Origin: Cytophagales bacterium
Lineage (GTDB): Bacteria; Bacteroidota; Bacteroidia; Cytophagales; 172606-1
Direction of reading: 5' to 3'
NCBI GenBank assembly: GCA_030446715.1
Contig: JAUJMU010000013.1
Coordinates: 141,002-205,001 of the forward strand
Length of the DNA stretch: 64,000 nt
The notes under the pieces were generated by a model, which made no database searches, was not told the origin of the DNA, and saw only the letters and a program-made list of their open reading frames with translations. Positions 1 to 9,903 of the stretch are shown here, piece by piece; position 1 is the first letter of the stretch, and the number at the start of each line of letters is the position of its first letter. Position numbers and translations under genes: made by a program.

Positions 1-456
1 TAGTCCAAGGCTTACCCCCAGAAAGGCAAACCAGCCCCGCGTTGAGCCGGCGCCAGCGGCTTTTCCGGAATGACCATTACCGGGCGGTGAAGTTTGCGGT
101 TGGGTTAAGCTGCTTTCCGGAACGGTACTTCCGGCCGTAGTCAATTTAGCCGGAATGCCGGCGGGAACGGACCGGGGAAGGATGGATTGCTGCTTAAAAT
201 CAATCCAGTTCTGGTAACCCAGAAAAATAGCAAGGGCATCCCTGGTCGCCGTTTGGGGATTATAGGTGTGATACGTTTTGATTTTTCCAAATACCCGTTT
301 CAAGGTATCGGGACTGATGTAAATGCGGGAAACACGGCTAACCTGTTCGCTTAAGGCATTAAAATCCTTATTGGTCCAGGTTTTATGCTTGCCCCATTGC
401 AGTTTTTCTTCAACCTGCTGAATGCATTTTTGTAGATAAAAAGACTCGTCCGTCAT
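1..456 (-). CDS. HTH-like/transmembrane protein, paralogue of the next gene (partial, cut by window edge)
   Basis: An open frame starts at the ATG at 454-456 and runs off the left edge, giving about 152 residues. The first 90 residues match the N-terminus of the neighbouring protein at 514-1917 almost position by position, including TLKRVFGKIKTYH and FLGYQNWIDF. That block looks like a small helix-turn-helix (XRE-like) domain. A Pro/Ser/Thr-rich linker follows, and the start of a hydrophobic segment (GWFAFLGVSLGL) is visible at the edge, where the neighbour has its membrane helix. The start lies 57 bp behind the neighbour's stop on the same strand, so the two are probably co-transcribed tandem duplicates. 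The function is not established; a membrane-tethered regulator is inferred from the architecture. Confidence 0.75.
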   Translation of the reverse strand, partial: MTDESFYLQKCIQQVEEKLQWGKHKTWTNKDFNALSEQVSRVSRIYISPDTLKRVFGKIKTYHTYNPQTATRDALAIFLGYQNWIDFKQQSILPRSVPAGIPAKLTTAGSTVPESSLTQPQTSPPGNGHSGKAAGAGSTRGWFAFLGVSLGL

Positions 457-513
457 AACATTCCGCTCATCAGGTTGCCGTTTTGGTCACCCGCCCGGCT
501 GAACCGGCAAAAA

Positions 514-1917
514 TCAATCGTCAAAATCCTCCCCGTATACCAGGTTTCGCTGCTTATCGTACAGCCGGACGTAATCTACTGCCCCGCACCCTTTAAACGT
601 ATAGATAATGCCTTTTACCCGGCCAATCGCCCGCTGGTACGGGATCCGGTAAACGGGCCGGTTATCCAGCACAATTCCGGCCGTTTTATTGTTGACTTCC
701 AGGCGCAGCGGTTTCCAGTCGGCAAAGTCCCCGGCGAAAGCCGATAAATCGTGGAAGGTACCCTCTATCTCTACCTCACTGCACTGCAGCAATACCTCGC
801 TTTGGCAGCCGGGACTCACAAAATGCAGCGAAATTGTTCCCGTTTCTCCCAGTACCTGGATGATGGCATCGTTGCACCAGGCTCCCTCCAGCTTAGTACT
901 GTTGCGAATGCGCGTCTCCAGTACCAACGCATCGCCGGACAGGTCAAAATCTTTCACCTGGCGAAACGAAATCCAACTCGTTTTCCGGGGTAACTTTCGT
1001 TGCTCCAATTCCCGGGGGGCAACGTACAAGAGTCCCGGAGACTTTCTAAGTACGCCGGGAGGCAGCAGGTGCATGTCCCCGAGCCGGAAAATGTTTTCGT
1101 GATTCCGGATGAATATCCGGTTCGAAGTGTTGCCCGGTTCTCTGGCAAAAATAATCCCGTCCCAGCCGTTACTTTGTACGTGGATGTTCTTAGTCTGTTG
1201 AGGCTGCCCGTTGACCAGCACCCGCATCCGGTACAAGTTGGGCAGCAGGTAAGTGTTCGAGAGAAAATGCTTTTCCTGGTCCAGCGGTTCCAGATTATGA
1301 TTGCCGAAATCAACGGCTACGCTATCGGAAGCCGAACCCGTAATAGCGTACTGAAGCTGGACATTCATGGGCGCCAACCCAACCGTGTCTTTTGTCTGAA
1401 TGTAAACAGCGGGGCTTTTGGCGGGCTTCCGGACAAAGGAAAGATACAGCACAAGGATGCCGGCAACGGCGCCGAACGCAATTAGCGGGTATGCCCACTG
1501 ACCGGCGGCCTTCTTTACGGGCATTTTTGCGGTGACCGGTACCGTCCTGTCCACTGAGGCGGGAGTATTTGCACGCGTGAATGGTGTTTGCGGGATTGGT
1601 TCCGGACTGGGTTCCACCGGGACAGGTTTTGCCGGTAAGCCCCCCGGATAAGCAGTCACGAAATTATCCCAGTTCCGGTAACCCAGATACCTGGCCAGAG
1701 CATTCCTGGTATCCAGTTGAGGGGTATAATTCCGGTAGGTTTTTACCCGGCCGAAAATCCGTTTTAAGGTCTGCACGCTGATCAATACCTGGGAAGCAGC
1801 GTAAACCGCACTGCTCAAAGCTTTGAAATCTGCCTGCGACCAGGATTGACTTTTTCCCCGGTTCAGCTTCTCCTCAATCAATGCAGTGCATTGGTGAATA
1901 AAGTAAAATTCATCCAT
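514..1917 (-). CDS. HTH-like domain, single membrane helix and periplasmic PKD/lectin-like protein
   Basis: The protein has 467 residues and no signal peptide. Residues 1-90 form a conserved helical block with XRE-like features (LISVQTLKRIFG, then ARYLGYRNWDNF). A Pro-rich linker (95-135) leads to one membrane helix (about 141-162). Residues 170-250 resemble a PKD-like beta sandwich, and 255-467 resemble a concanavalin/laminin-G-like jelly roll. Such proteins are common in Cytophagales but, as far as I know, not characterised. A cytoplasmic DNA-binding head with a periplasmic sensor resembles ToxR/CadC-type one-component regulators; that role is inference. It is divergent from the secreted beta-helix gene at 2196 across a 278-bp gap, so that gene is the obvious candidate target. 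Confidence 0.8.
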   Translation of the reverse strand: MDEFYFIHQCTALIEEKLNRGKSQSWSQADFKALSSAVYAASQVLISVQTLKRIFGRVKTYRNYTPQLDTRNALARYLGYRNWDNFVTAYPGGLPAKPVPVEPSPEPIPQTPFTRANTPASVDRTVPVTAKMPVKKAAGQWAYPLIAFGAVAGILVLYLSFVRKPAKSPAVYIQTKDTVGLAPMNVQLQYAITGSASDSVAVDFGNHNLEPLDQEKHFLSNTYLLPNLYRMRVLVNGQPQQTKNIHVQSNGWDGIIFAREPGNTSNRIFIRNHENIFRLGDMHLLPPGVLRKSPGLLYVAPRELEQRKLPRKTSWISFRQVKDFDLSGDALVLETRIRNSTKLEGAWCNDAIIQVLGETGTISLHFVSPGCQSEVLLQCSEVEIEGTFHDLSAFAGDFADWKPLRLEVNNKTAGIVLDNRPVYRIPYQRAIGRVKGIIYTFKGCGAVDYVRLYDKQRNLVYGEDFDD

Positions 1918-2195
1918 GCGTACGTGGGCTGATTTCTCTCACAAGTATACGCTTACTTTAGAACGGAATCAAGAACGAATTGCATCAAACATCCCCTTCA
2001 TTAGTCTTGCCGTTTGCCTGAGTTCGTGTTTGAAATGATACGCGCATTCACCTGGAAGTGGCTTTTATGGCAGTTTTTAAGGCTTTTGCGGGTTGTTCGC
2101 TCCTGTTCAATTCTGCCTAACCCTTTGCTTTGATTTTCTCTGGCAGTTCTGCCGGGTTAACAATAATTTTGACTTGTACTTTTATTTGAAGAAAT

Positions 2196-4858
2196 ATGAA
2201 TTTTAAAACCACTACTCCTCCTCATTTCTACTTGCAAAAGCATATTCCCGTCTGGGTATTGCTACTTGTTCTTTTAGGCCAGACTACTGGCTTCTGCGCC
2301 GACCCGCCCCTGCCCCAGGTAGCTACTGCCGTGACTATTTCTGAAACGGTAGCCGAAACTTATTACGTAAGTCCCGCCGGTGACGATGCGAACCAGGCAC
2401 TGCCCAATTGCCCTTTAAAACTTTTGCCAAAGGCGTAAGTACTGCCGTAGCCCGGAAGAATGCGAATGTTTCCGTGAAGCTGGTGCTGAAAGACGGCACG
2501 TACCGTGAACGGGCAACAATTGCCAGAATCGGCGCCGGCACCAGTGACGATGCCGAGGCTGCGCTGATTATTCAGGCGGAAAATGCCGGCAAAGCCATTG
2601 TAAGTGGCTCTGACATCTGGGGAGGCTGGACGCCGGAAGGCGCCAACTGGGTACATAACTGGCCCCATAACTGGGGTTCCGGCCCGCAGCCTGGCGGCCC
2701 CGCACTGGGCCCGGTAGCACTACGCCGGGAAATGATTTTTGTCAAAAACCAGCTCTACCGGCAGGTGTTGAAGCTGGAAGAGATGGGTCCGGGTAAATTT
2801 TACGTAGACGAGACCGCTGATAAAGCCTATGTGCAGCCGCTGGAAGGCGTGAATATGGCTTCTGATACGGTAGAAGTAGGCATTCGGGTATCGACGCTGA
2901 GTATTATCGGACGGAAGAATATCGCAGTGAAAGGGTTGGTTTTGCAACATGCCAGTACGCCCCTGGGCCCGTCCAACTATGCGACCCTGGAACTCCTGCA
3001 GGACTGCAAGAATATCCTGATCGAAGACGTGGATATGATCTGGAATAACCGGGGCGGCATGTACACGCACAACATTATCAAGGGACATGAAAATGTGACC
3101 CTCCGCCGGGTACGGATGAACCACAACGGCCACCAGGGTATGCAGTTCCAGAAAACCCGCAATATTCTGGCCGAGGACTGCGAAACCTCTTACAATAGCT
3201 GGCGGCACTACTGGGCCAATACCATCAGCGGCTGGTACCAGGGCGGATTTAAGTTTATGAATACCCGTACTTCCACTTTTATCCGGCACAAAGCCGTGGA
3301 AAACTACGGCACGGGCATGTGGTGGGACATCGATAACAAAGATATCACAGCCCGGGACTGTTACATGGATGGCAACTACTGCCGGGGTATGTTTATTGAA
3401 TACAATCAGGGGCCATCCCTGGTTAAAAACTGCACGATTATCAACACCAAAAAGTCTCCCATCATCGCTGACCGGAACCAGGGCGGGCTTAACTTCTCCT
3501 GCACCAAAGATGTGACTGTGGAAGGCTGTACGATCAAAAACAATATCCTCGGGCAATTGCACGTGTGGTACGGTGCCCGCCGCGGTGATGGCCGGGATTA
3601 CGAAACCGGTCAGACGATTGGTGCCTGGGATGTGGCCAATTTCAAGTTCCGCGATAACGTGATTGAATGCGGCAATGACCCCACCCAAACGATTGTTGAC
3701 CTGCCCAACTGGAGCTACCTGCTCAACAGCTGGGATTCGGATTCAGCCACTTACCGGCATTCGTCCCGGTTCAATGCCTTCTTTATCTACCAGAATGCCA
3801 GTTACACCTTCCAAGGCTGGCAGCAACTGATCAACGGGGATACCCATTCTACCTTTAACCAGTACGCCGTTCCGACCAATCTTACCGTTACGTCGGTAGC
3901 CAAAAGAGCGGCTTCAATCAGCTGGACGGACAACGCCGACAACGAAACCGGGTACGTAATCGAACGGGCTACCGGCAGCGGGATGAGTTTTACGGTGCTG
4001 GATACCGTTGCCGCCGGGGTGACTGCCTACCAGAGTTTCTCTTTGCAGCCCGGCACTGCCTACGCTTTCCGGGTACGGGGCCTCAATACCGGCAACAATT
4101 CCTATAGCAATACCGCTACCGTTACTACCTTGCCCCTGGGCACGGGTCTACGGGCCGACTACCGCGACAAGTGGGGCGGTCATGTGAGCCGGACCGATAG
4201 CAGTATCCATTTTAACTGGGGCGAAGGTGCTCCGGCCCCGGGCATTGGCACGGATCACTTTACCGTCGCGTGGTCCGGGCAAATTGATGCTGATTACCCG
4301 GAGAATTACACATTCTATACTACTACCGATGATGGGGTAAGACTCTGGGTTGATGGCAAACTCTTGATTGACAACTGGCAGGAAAACCACAAAGGGAAAG
4401 AAAACCAGGGAACCATCTTCCTGCAGGCTGGTCAGAAATACGATATCCGGATGGAGTATTATGAACACGCCGCTTTTGCGCAAGCCAGTCTGTATTGGTC
4501 TTCCCCAAGTGTAGCCAGGCAGGTAGTTCCTGGAGAAAACCTCTATCCGGCCGTAGTTGAAGGCAGCATTGTACATGAACCCGCCAATAAAAATACGGCT
4601 AATACCTATTCGGTAGACGTGTTTCCCAATCCGGCTGCAGAGCAAGTTACTTTCCGCTTTTCGGAAAACACTACGGCTAAAGTAGAAGTGACCCTGACCC
4701 ATGCCTACGCTAACCAGGCATTCAAGTTCACTAATCATCTACGGGTAAAAGACAATACCCTGACCATTCCCTTAAGTACTATTCCTGACGGTATTTACCA
4801 GATCAGCTTCACCCTCAACGGAAAGCAGATCAGCCATAAAGTAATTATTCAACACTAG
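2196..4858 (+). CDS. Secreted right-handed beta-helix protein with Fn3, PA14 and T9SS sorting domain (frameshifted)
   Basis: Two overlapping frames make one gene. The first (2196-2438) encodes a signal peptide and reaches YYVSPAGDDANQ. The second (open from 2408) continues with PFKTFAKGVSTAVARKN. The downstream paralogue at 4986 reads through the same stretch without a break, so one base is missing near 2395-2405. Domains in order are a parallel beta-helix with many Asn/Asp turns (to about 3860), a fibronectin type III domain (about 3870-4130), a PA14 domain (about 4140-4500, with DDGVRLWVDGKLLIDNW), and a type A T9SS C-terminal sorting domain (VFPNPAAEQVTF to VIIQH). It is probably a secreted or surface-attached glycan-binding or glycan-cleaving protein. 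I cannot name a CAZy family. Intact expression would need a sequence correction at the frameshift. Confidence 0.85.
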
Positions 4859-4867
4859 AAGTCCGGC

Positions 4868-4902
4868 AAAAGCTGGCAGATTATACTCCTGCCAGCTTTT
4901 TT
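4868..4902 (+). terminator. Rho-independent terminator after the first beta-helix gene
   Basis: The 9-bp stem AGCTGGCAG/CTGCCAGCT (4871-4879 with 4889-4897) encloses a 9-nt loop and is extended by A/T pairs into a run of T. It begins about 10 bp after the stop at 4858, so the two beta-helix genes are probably separate transcription units. Confidence 0.85.
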
Positions 4903-4985
4903 CTAATCCTCGCGGAATAAAACTATTTAAACATCTAATGTAATTCTATTTCTTTTTTATTCTTAACCCTTTAATAATTACCGCT

Positions 4986-6980
4986 ATGCGTACTTACGTA
5001 CCCTTTTTAGACAAACAATCTTTACCCCTCTTCTCCAAAAGACTCCTTGTGATGATCCTGTTATCGGGCTTTACGCAAGCTGTAGCCCAGCCTCCTACGC
5101 CGGCCCGGGCTACCGGCGCTAATGTTTCCCGCACGGTTTCGGAAACCTATTACGTAGGCACCAATGGCACCAGCACCAACCCGGGTACCTATGCCTCTCC
5201 CTTTAATGTAGATGCCGGGATTGCCAAAGGCATTGCCAGAAAAAATGCCGGAGTAAGCGTAAAAATTGTCTTTAAAAACGGAACCTACACAGACAATATC
5301 GCTGTTCCTTCACCCGCTGGCGGCGTAGCCAATGACAATGCAGCTTCACTCATTATTGTTGCTGAAACCATTGGAGGCGCCGTTATATCCGGAGCCGACC
5401 GTTGGACTGGCTGGGTGCAGGAAGGAAGTAACTGGACCCACAACTGGCCCTATGACTGGGGTTTTGCTCCACAACCGGGTGGTCCGGCATTAGGCCCGGT
5501 AGCACTGCGCAGAGAAATGATTTTCGTAAATGATGTATTGTATCGCCAGGTACTGAGTCTGCAAGAAATGGGTCCGGGTAAGTTCTACGTCAATGAGGAT
5601 ACTGATAAAGTGTACCTGCAAGGAGCTTCCGGAGTAAGCATAACTTCAGCACAAGTGGAAGTGAGCGTGCGTTCTGGTTTGGTGACTATCTCCGGAAGAA
5701 GAAACGTGGTAGTCAAAGGCTTTATCATTGAGCGGGCCAATACATCTCTGAATGGCGCAGGGGGAGGCATGGAATTGCTCCAGGATTGTAAAAACATCGC
5801 TATTGAGGATAATGTAATCCGGTGGAACAACCGAACCGGACTCTTTGTGCATCAAAAAGTGAGCAGCCACGAAAACATCAGCATCACCCGCACCCGGCTG
5901 AATAACAACGGACATCAAGGTATGCAAATACAGGCTACCCGGAACATACTTGTTACCGATAGTGAAACCTCCTACAATAGCTGGCGGCATAAGTGGGCCG
6001 AAACCATCAGTGGCTGGTTCCAGGGCGGTTTCAAATTCATGCATACCCGCACGTCTACGTTTCTTAATCATAAGGCGATTGATAATCACGGTACCGGCAT
6101 GTGGTGGGATATCGACAACACAGATATCACCGTTGAAAACGGATATATGGACGGAAACTACTGCCGGGGTCTGTTTGTGGAATATAGTCAGGGACCGTCC
6201 TTAATTAAAAACTCTACCATTATTAACACCAGGCAATCCGACATAGTAAACGACCACCTTGAAGGTGGCCTCAATATTTCCGTTACGCGTAATGTGACCA
6301 TTACCGGCTGTACCATCAAAAATAACGTGATTGGACAAGTGCATGTCTGGTATGGCGCACGACGAAGTGATAATGAGAATTATGAAACCGGTGGCCCTAT
6401 CCAAAATGGTTGGGATGTATCTGATATTTACTTGAGAAATAATGACATAGAAGTAGTTAGTGCTGGTCAGCATGTGATTAATATTCCTAACTGGGATTAT
6501 CTGCTCAGCAGCTGGAACAGCGATTACATTACCTATAAACACTCCTGGAGAAACGATGCATTCTATGTGTACAATCCTTCTACACAAACTGGCACGAACT
6601 ATACCTTTAGTGGCTGGAAGACGTTGATCCGCAATGCATCCGGGGTTCAGGCCAGAGAAGCCAACTCCACCTTTAACGGCAGCAGTGCCCGGGTAGCCTT
6701 TGATCAGGCTAAAAGCAGTGAGTCATCCCAGAACATTTCCGTTTTCCCTAACCCGGCCCGGGAGCAGTTCACCGTCCGGGTACCGGCTGGTTTGCAGGGA
6801 GCTGTTACCCTAAGCCTGGTCAATACCCATTCCCGGGAGGTGATCCGGCTGGGAACTACCACTCTGGCGGGCAGCGAAACCATTCCCGTACAGGTAAGCC
6901 ATCTACCCGCTGGGATGTACTTATTACACCTTTCGGATGGAAAAAAGCAAATAACGGAGAAGGTTGTCATTGGCCGCTGA
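4986..6980 (+). CDS. Secreted right-handed beta-helix protein with T9SS sorting domain
   Basis: This 664-residue protein has an N-terminal signal sequence (hydrophobic LLVMILLSGF, ending near AVAQP). A beta-helix closely related to the preceding gene follows, sharing for example NYCRGLFVEYSQGPSLIKN and GMWWDIDN. The C-terminus is a type A T9SS sorting domain (VFPNPAREQFTV to KVVIGR). It lacks the Fn3 and PA14 domains of its paralogue, so the pair looks like a duplication with gain or loss of accessory modules. It is exported through SecYEG and then the type IX system. Substrate unknown; a fucosidase gene nearby suggests a fucose-containing glycan, which is only inference. The frame is intact, which helped to locate the frameshift in its neighbour. 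Confidence 0.88.
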   Translation: MRTYVPFLDKQSLPLFSKRLLVMILLSGFTQAVAQPPTPARATGANVSRTVSETYYVGTNGTSTNPGTYASPFNVDAGIAKGIARKNAGVSVKIVFKNGTYTDNIAVPSPAGGVANDNAASLIIVAETIGGAVISGADRWTGWVQEGSNWTHNWPYDWGFAPQPGGPALGPVALRREMIFVNDVLYRQVLSLQEMGPGKFYVNEDTDKVYLQGASGVSITSAQVEVSVRSGLVTISGRRNVVVKGFIIERANTSLNGAGGGMELLQDCKNIAIEDNVIRWNNRTGLFVHQKVSSHENISITRTRLNNNGHQGMQIQATRNILVTDSETSYNSWRHKWAETISGWFQGGFKFMHTRTSTFLNHKAIDNHGTGMWWDIDNTDITVENGYMDGNYCRGLFVEYSQGPSLIKNSTIINTRQSDIVNDHLEGGLNISVTRNVTITGCTIKNNVIGQVHVWYGARRSDNENYETGGPIQNGWDVSDIYLRNNDIEVVSAGQHVINIPNWDYLLSSWNSDYITYKHSWRNDAFYVYNPSTQTGTNYTFSGWKTLIRNASGVQAREANSTFNGSSARVAFDQAKSSESSQNISVFPNPAREQFTVRVPAGLQGAVTLSLVNTHSREVIRLGTTTLAGSETIPVQVSHLPAGMYLLHLSDGKKQITEKVVIGR

Positions 6981-7268
6981 TTGTTGATTATAGAGGGCGT
7001 CACAACTTGTCGGAAAAGAGATAGGATTATTCTCAAAGACTTGATTCCAGATGTTATCAATCCAGGATTTGGTGAAAGAGCGCTTTTTGGAGCAGGCTTT
7101 AAAAGTGGATTGGATTAGAGATTCGAGTTGAGTAAGGTCTTCAATGATAGCGGCCCGGCTAATTGCTCTCTTAATTTGTTTCCAGATTCTTTCGATCGGG
7201 TTAAGGTCAGGCGAGTAAGGGGGCAGATTGACTAAGACAATCTGTAATTCTCTTGCTGTTTGTTCCAC
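6924..7268 (-). pseudogene. IS630-family transposase, C-terminal fragment
   Basis: The fragment carries the hallmark LPPYSPDLNPIERIWKQIKR of the IS630/Tc1-mariner DDE superfamily, including the third acidic residue (Glu of NPIE). The first two catalytic Asp residues and the N-terminal HTH are absent. The frame runs on through the terminal inverted repeat (encoding FPTSCDALYN) and ends 65 bp outside the element, overlapping the tail of the gene at 4986-6980 in antisense. It is a relic, not a working gene. Confidence 0.85.
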
Positions 7269-7344
7269 CAGGGGAGTTAGTACCTTTTGTACTTCTGCAA
7301 GCCTATTTTACCACTTTTTCCAACAAGTTGTGACGCCCTCTATA
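6989..7344. mobile_element. Internally deleted IS630-type element (356 bp)
   Basis: The stretch is bounded by terminal inverted repeats at 6989-7018 and 7315-7344 (outer sequence TATAGAGGGCGTCAC on both ends). They match over the outer 22 bp and, after one mismatch, for several more. Inside is only the C-terminal third of an IS630-family transposase on the minus strand; the N-terminal part has been lost between 7268 and 7315. It sits 9 bp after the stop of the second beta-helix gene. It cannot move by itself but could be mobilised in trans by a full copy. Confidence 0.85.
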
Positions 7345-7385
7345 AAAACCAGCAACTCCTTAGCCTCCCGCTCAGGTGCAAAAAG

Positions 7386-8852
7386 CTAAAGGGCATTTTC
7401 CAGCTTGAACACATAGGCGAACCGGCCCGGCAGGGCATTGGGCGAAAGTACCGGAGGGATAAGGGTAAGGGCACCCGCTTTCTGATTTACCTTCACCGGC
7501 TTATCGGTACCCAGCATACTTACTTTCAGGTTTGCCTTTGCCGGGAGCTGAGGGATGGTGACCGGCAGATCGGGCCAGCGGGTGCTGATCACGTACAGGG
7601 TGCTGCCTTTGGTGGTATAGTATACCTTGCCATTGGGATTGACCACGCCCACTTTTTCCTCTTTCCCGGCCGCAGCAGCGGCAGCAGCGGCTTTTGGTGC
7701 TCCCGCCCATGGCCTGGTGCTATAAATGGCTTCTCCGTTCACGTTCAGCCAGTTGCCCATGTCGAGCAGCCGCTCCTGCATGATCACGGGAATGGTGCCG
7801 TCGGCCGCCGGACCAACGTTGAGCAGAAAATTACCCCCCCGGCCTACGCGGTCAATCAGCAGGTGTACCAGTTGTTCAGAAGTTTTGTAATCTTCCAGAT
7901 TTTCGGCCCGGTTGAAGCCGTAGGAGCCGCCAATGCCCTGATTCTCTTCCCAGGGATGGCCGGTACCTACTTTCTCGTCGTCGCTGCCGTATTCGCTGGT
8001 GTGGTAGTCGCCGTGCTTCTGGTGGGCATCCTTGCCCCAGCGGTCATTGACCACCACTTCCTCCTTGTTGGGCGCATTGTTGTAGAGCCACGCCAGGAAG
8101 GCCGGGCTTTGCCAGTAGTCGGAGGTCTCGTCCCAGGCCCCGTCGGAGAAAATCACGGCCGGCTGGTAACTGGTCACCAGTTCCTTTAACTGAGGCACGA
8201 TGTGGCCGCTCACGTACTGATCGGCCGGAATGCGGTATTTCTGCACCACTTCTTTTGGCAGATAGGGCTTCTCCTCGCGCGAAGGCGTGGGCGTTTCCCA
8301 TTCCAGAATGGAAAAGTACAGCCCCATCTTAAGCCCTTCGGCCCGGACGGCGCGGGTAATGTCGCCTACCAGATCCCGCCTGGGGCCGGTGGCTACGCTG
8401 TTCCAGCCGTTGTTGTACGGACTCCTGGTAGGCCAGAGGGTAAAACCATCATGGTGCTTCGAGGTCAGGACTACGTAGCGGGCACCGGCATTTTTGAAAA
8501 GCTTCGCCCATTCCTGCGGATTGAACAATTCGGCCCGGAACATGGGCGCAAAGTCGCGGTAGGCAAAGTTTTTTCCGTAGGTATTGTCGTGAAACTCTTT
8601 TCCCTTGCCGGGTTTGTGCATTACGTCGGGGTAATACCACTCGGCATAGGAGGCATACCGTTTTTTGGCAACCGGCCGGTAGGCAGGTACCGAATAAACG
8701 CCCCAGTGAATGAAGATTCCGAATTTAGCCTCCGCAAACCAGGCGGGTACCGGCCGTTTGTCCAGCGATTCCCAGTTGGGCTGGTAAGGCTGGGCCATTG
8801 CTAAGGGAAAGATCAGGAAACCAAGCGCGGTCAGGAGAAGGGTTTTGTTCAT
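7386..8852 (-). CDS. Alpha-L-fucosidase, glycoside hydrolase family 29
   Basis: The 488-residue protein has a signal peptide (MNKTLLLTALGFLIFPLAMA). The GH29 barrel is clear: FGIFIHWGVYSVPAY (44-58), KHHDGFTLW (132-140) and FSDGAW (235-240), whose Asp237 is at the position of the family nucleophile. The C-terminal part is a beta-sandwich. GH29 enzymes release terminal L-fucose with retention of configuration. It acts in the periplasm or outside the cell, and no lipobox is seen. It faces away from the SDR gene upstream, and the hairpin at 8960-8997 separates the two transcripts. Confidence 0.93.
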   Translation of the reverse strand: MNKTLLLTALGFLIFPLAMAQPYQPNWESLDKRPVPAWFAEAKFGIFIHWGVYSVPAYRPVAKKRYASYAEWYYPDVMHKPGKGKEFHDNTYGKNFAYRDFAPMFRAELFNPQEWAKLFKNAGARYVVLTSKHHDGFTLWPTRSPYNNGWNSVATGPRRDLVGDITRAVRAEGLKMGLYFSILEWETPTPSREEKPYLPKEVVQKYRIPADQYVSGHIVPQLKELVTSYQPAVIFSDGAWDETSDYWQSPAFLAWLYNNAPNKEEVVVNDRWGKDAHQKHGDYHTSEYGSDDEKVGTGHPWEENQGIGGSYGFNRAENLEDYKTSEQLVHLLIDRVGRGGNFLLNVGPAADGTIPVIMQERLLDMGNWLNVNGEAIYSTRPWAGAPKAAAAAAAAGKEEKVGVVNPNGKVYYTTKGSTLYVISTRWPDLPVTIPQLPAKANLKVSMLGTDKPVKVNQKAGALTLIPPVLSPNALPGRFAYVFKLENAL

Positions 8853-8959
8853 GGAGGCAAGAGTTTAGGTAATCTCTTTTCAACCCTAAGATTAAACAGA
8901 AATGCGAAATATGTCAATGGCGGGAGTGGGTAAGAATTTTACGGGGGCCTTGCCTGAAA

Positions 8960-8997
8960 AAACAAAGGCGCAAGGGTAAAACCTTGCGCCTTTGTTT
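8960..8997 (-). terminator. Rho-independent terminator of the SDR gene
   Basis: A perfect 16-bp stem (8960-8975 paired with 8982-8997) with a 6-nt loop is followed on the minus strand by a run of T. It lies 43 bp beyond the stop of the minus-strand gene at 9040 and upstream of the fucosidase gene. Confidence 0.85.
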
Positions 8998-9039
8998 CCG
9001 GCCTCCTTCGGGAGGCGTGTTGCTGAGCTTGCGACAAAA

Positions 9040-9903
9040 TCAGGTGTTCACCGTCGAGCCGCCGTTGGGGTGCAGGACCTGGCCCGTAAAGTAAGAGGCA
9101 TCTTCACAGGCAAGGAAGACAAAACTGGGTGCTACTTCGGAAGGCTGACCAACCCGGCCCATGGTTGTATCCTGACCAAATTTAGCCACCTTTTCTTCGG
9201 GGAACGTGGACGGTATCAGCGGCGTCCAGATCGGGCCGGGAGCCACGGCATTGACGCGGATCTTCCTCTCGGCCAGGTTCTGCGCCAGCGAACGGGTAAA
9301 AGTCGTGATGGCCCCTTTCGTGGCCGAGTAATCCAGCAGTTCCTTGCTGCCCCGGTAAGAGGTAATAGACGTCGTATTGATGATGTTGTCGCCTTCCTTC
9401 ATGTGCGGCAGGGCTGCCTGCACAAAATAAAACTGAGCAAAAATATTGGTCCGGAAGGTACTGTCGAGTTGCTCGGGTGAAATTTCCTCCGGACTCTCCT
9501 TCGGGTGCTGCTCGGCGGCGTTGTTGACCAGAATGTTCAGTTTGCCGAGTTCCCGGACGGTCCGTTCTACGGCATCCTGGCAGTTCTTCACCTCCCGGAT
9601 GTCGGTCCGGATCAGGACACAGCGCCGCCCCTCGGCTTCCACCATCCGTTTGGTATCTTCCGCGTCCTGGTCTTCCGACTTGTACAAAATTGCCACATCC
9701 GCCCCTTCCCGGGCAAAATGCACGGCTACCGACCGGCCGATGCCGCTGTCGCCGCCGGTGATGAGGGCTACTTTCCCTTTCAGTTTATCGCTGCCCTTGT
9801 ATCCTTCCCGGATCACCTCGGGCTTTGGGGTCATCTGGTTTTCAAATCCCGGTTCGTCCTGTTGCTGGGCCGGGAGGCTGGTTGGTTTGCTTTCCTGAGA
9901 CAT
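9040..9903 (-). CDS. Short-chain dehydrogenase/reductase (YghA / stress protein 39-like)
   Basis: This is a classical SDR of 287 residues with the roughly 40-residue polar N-terminal extension typical of the YghA/YdaD group. The nucleotide-binding motif is GGDSGIG (50-56), the structural motif is NNAA (127-130), and the catalytic Tyr192 and Lys196 lie in YSATK. It is a cytosolic NAD(P)-dependent oxidoreductase. In relatives the substrate is uncertain, and expression is often linked to general stress. It stands alone, with its own terminator. Confidence 0.9.
   Translation of the reverse strand: MSQESKPTSLPAQQQDEPGFENQMTPKPEVIREGYKGSDKLKGKVALITGGDSGIGRSVAVHFAREGADVAILYKSEDQDAEDTKRMVEAEGRRCVLIRTDIREVKNCQDAVERTVRELGKLNILVNNAAEQHPKESPEEISPEQLDSTFRTNIFAQFYFVQAALPHMKEGDNIINTTSITSYRGSKELLDYSATKGAITTFTRSLAQNLAERKIRVNAVAPGPIWTPLIPSTFPEEKVAKFGQDTTMGRVGQPSEVAPSFVFLACEDASYFTGQVLHPNGGSTVNT

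Noticed and set aside
2720..3688. 322-codon minus-strand frame inside the first beta-helix gene
   Set aside because: The plus strand encodes a recognisable beta-helix conserved in the paralogue; the minus frame shows no family and is not conserved between the two copies.
7287..8189. 300-codon plus-strand frame across the fucosidase gene
   Set aside because: It starts inside the IS remnant and continues antisense to GH29 motifs; no protein features.
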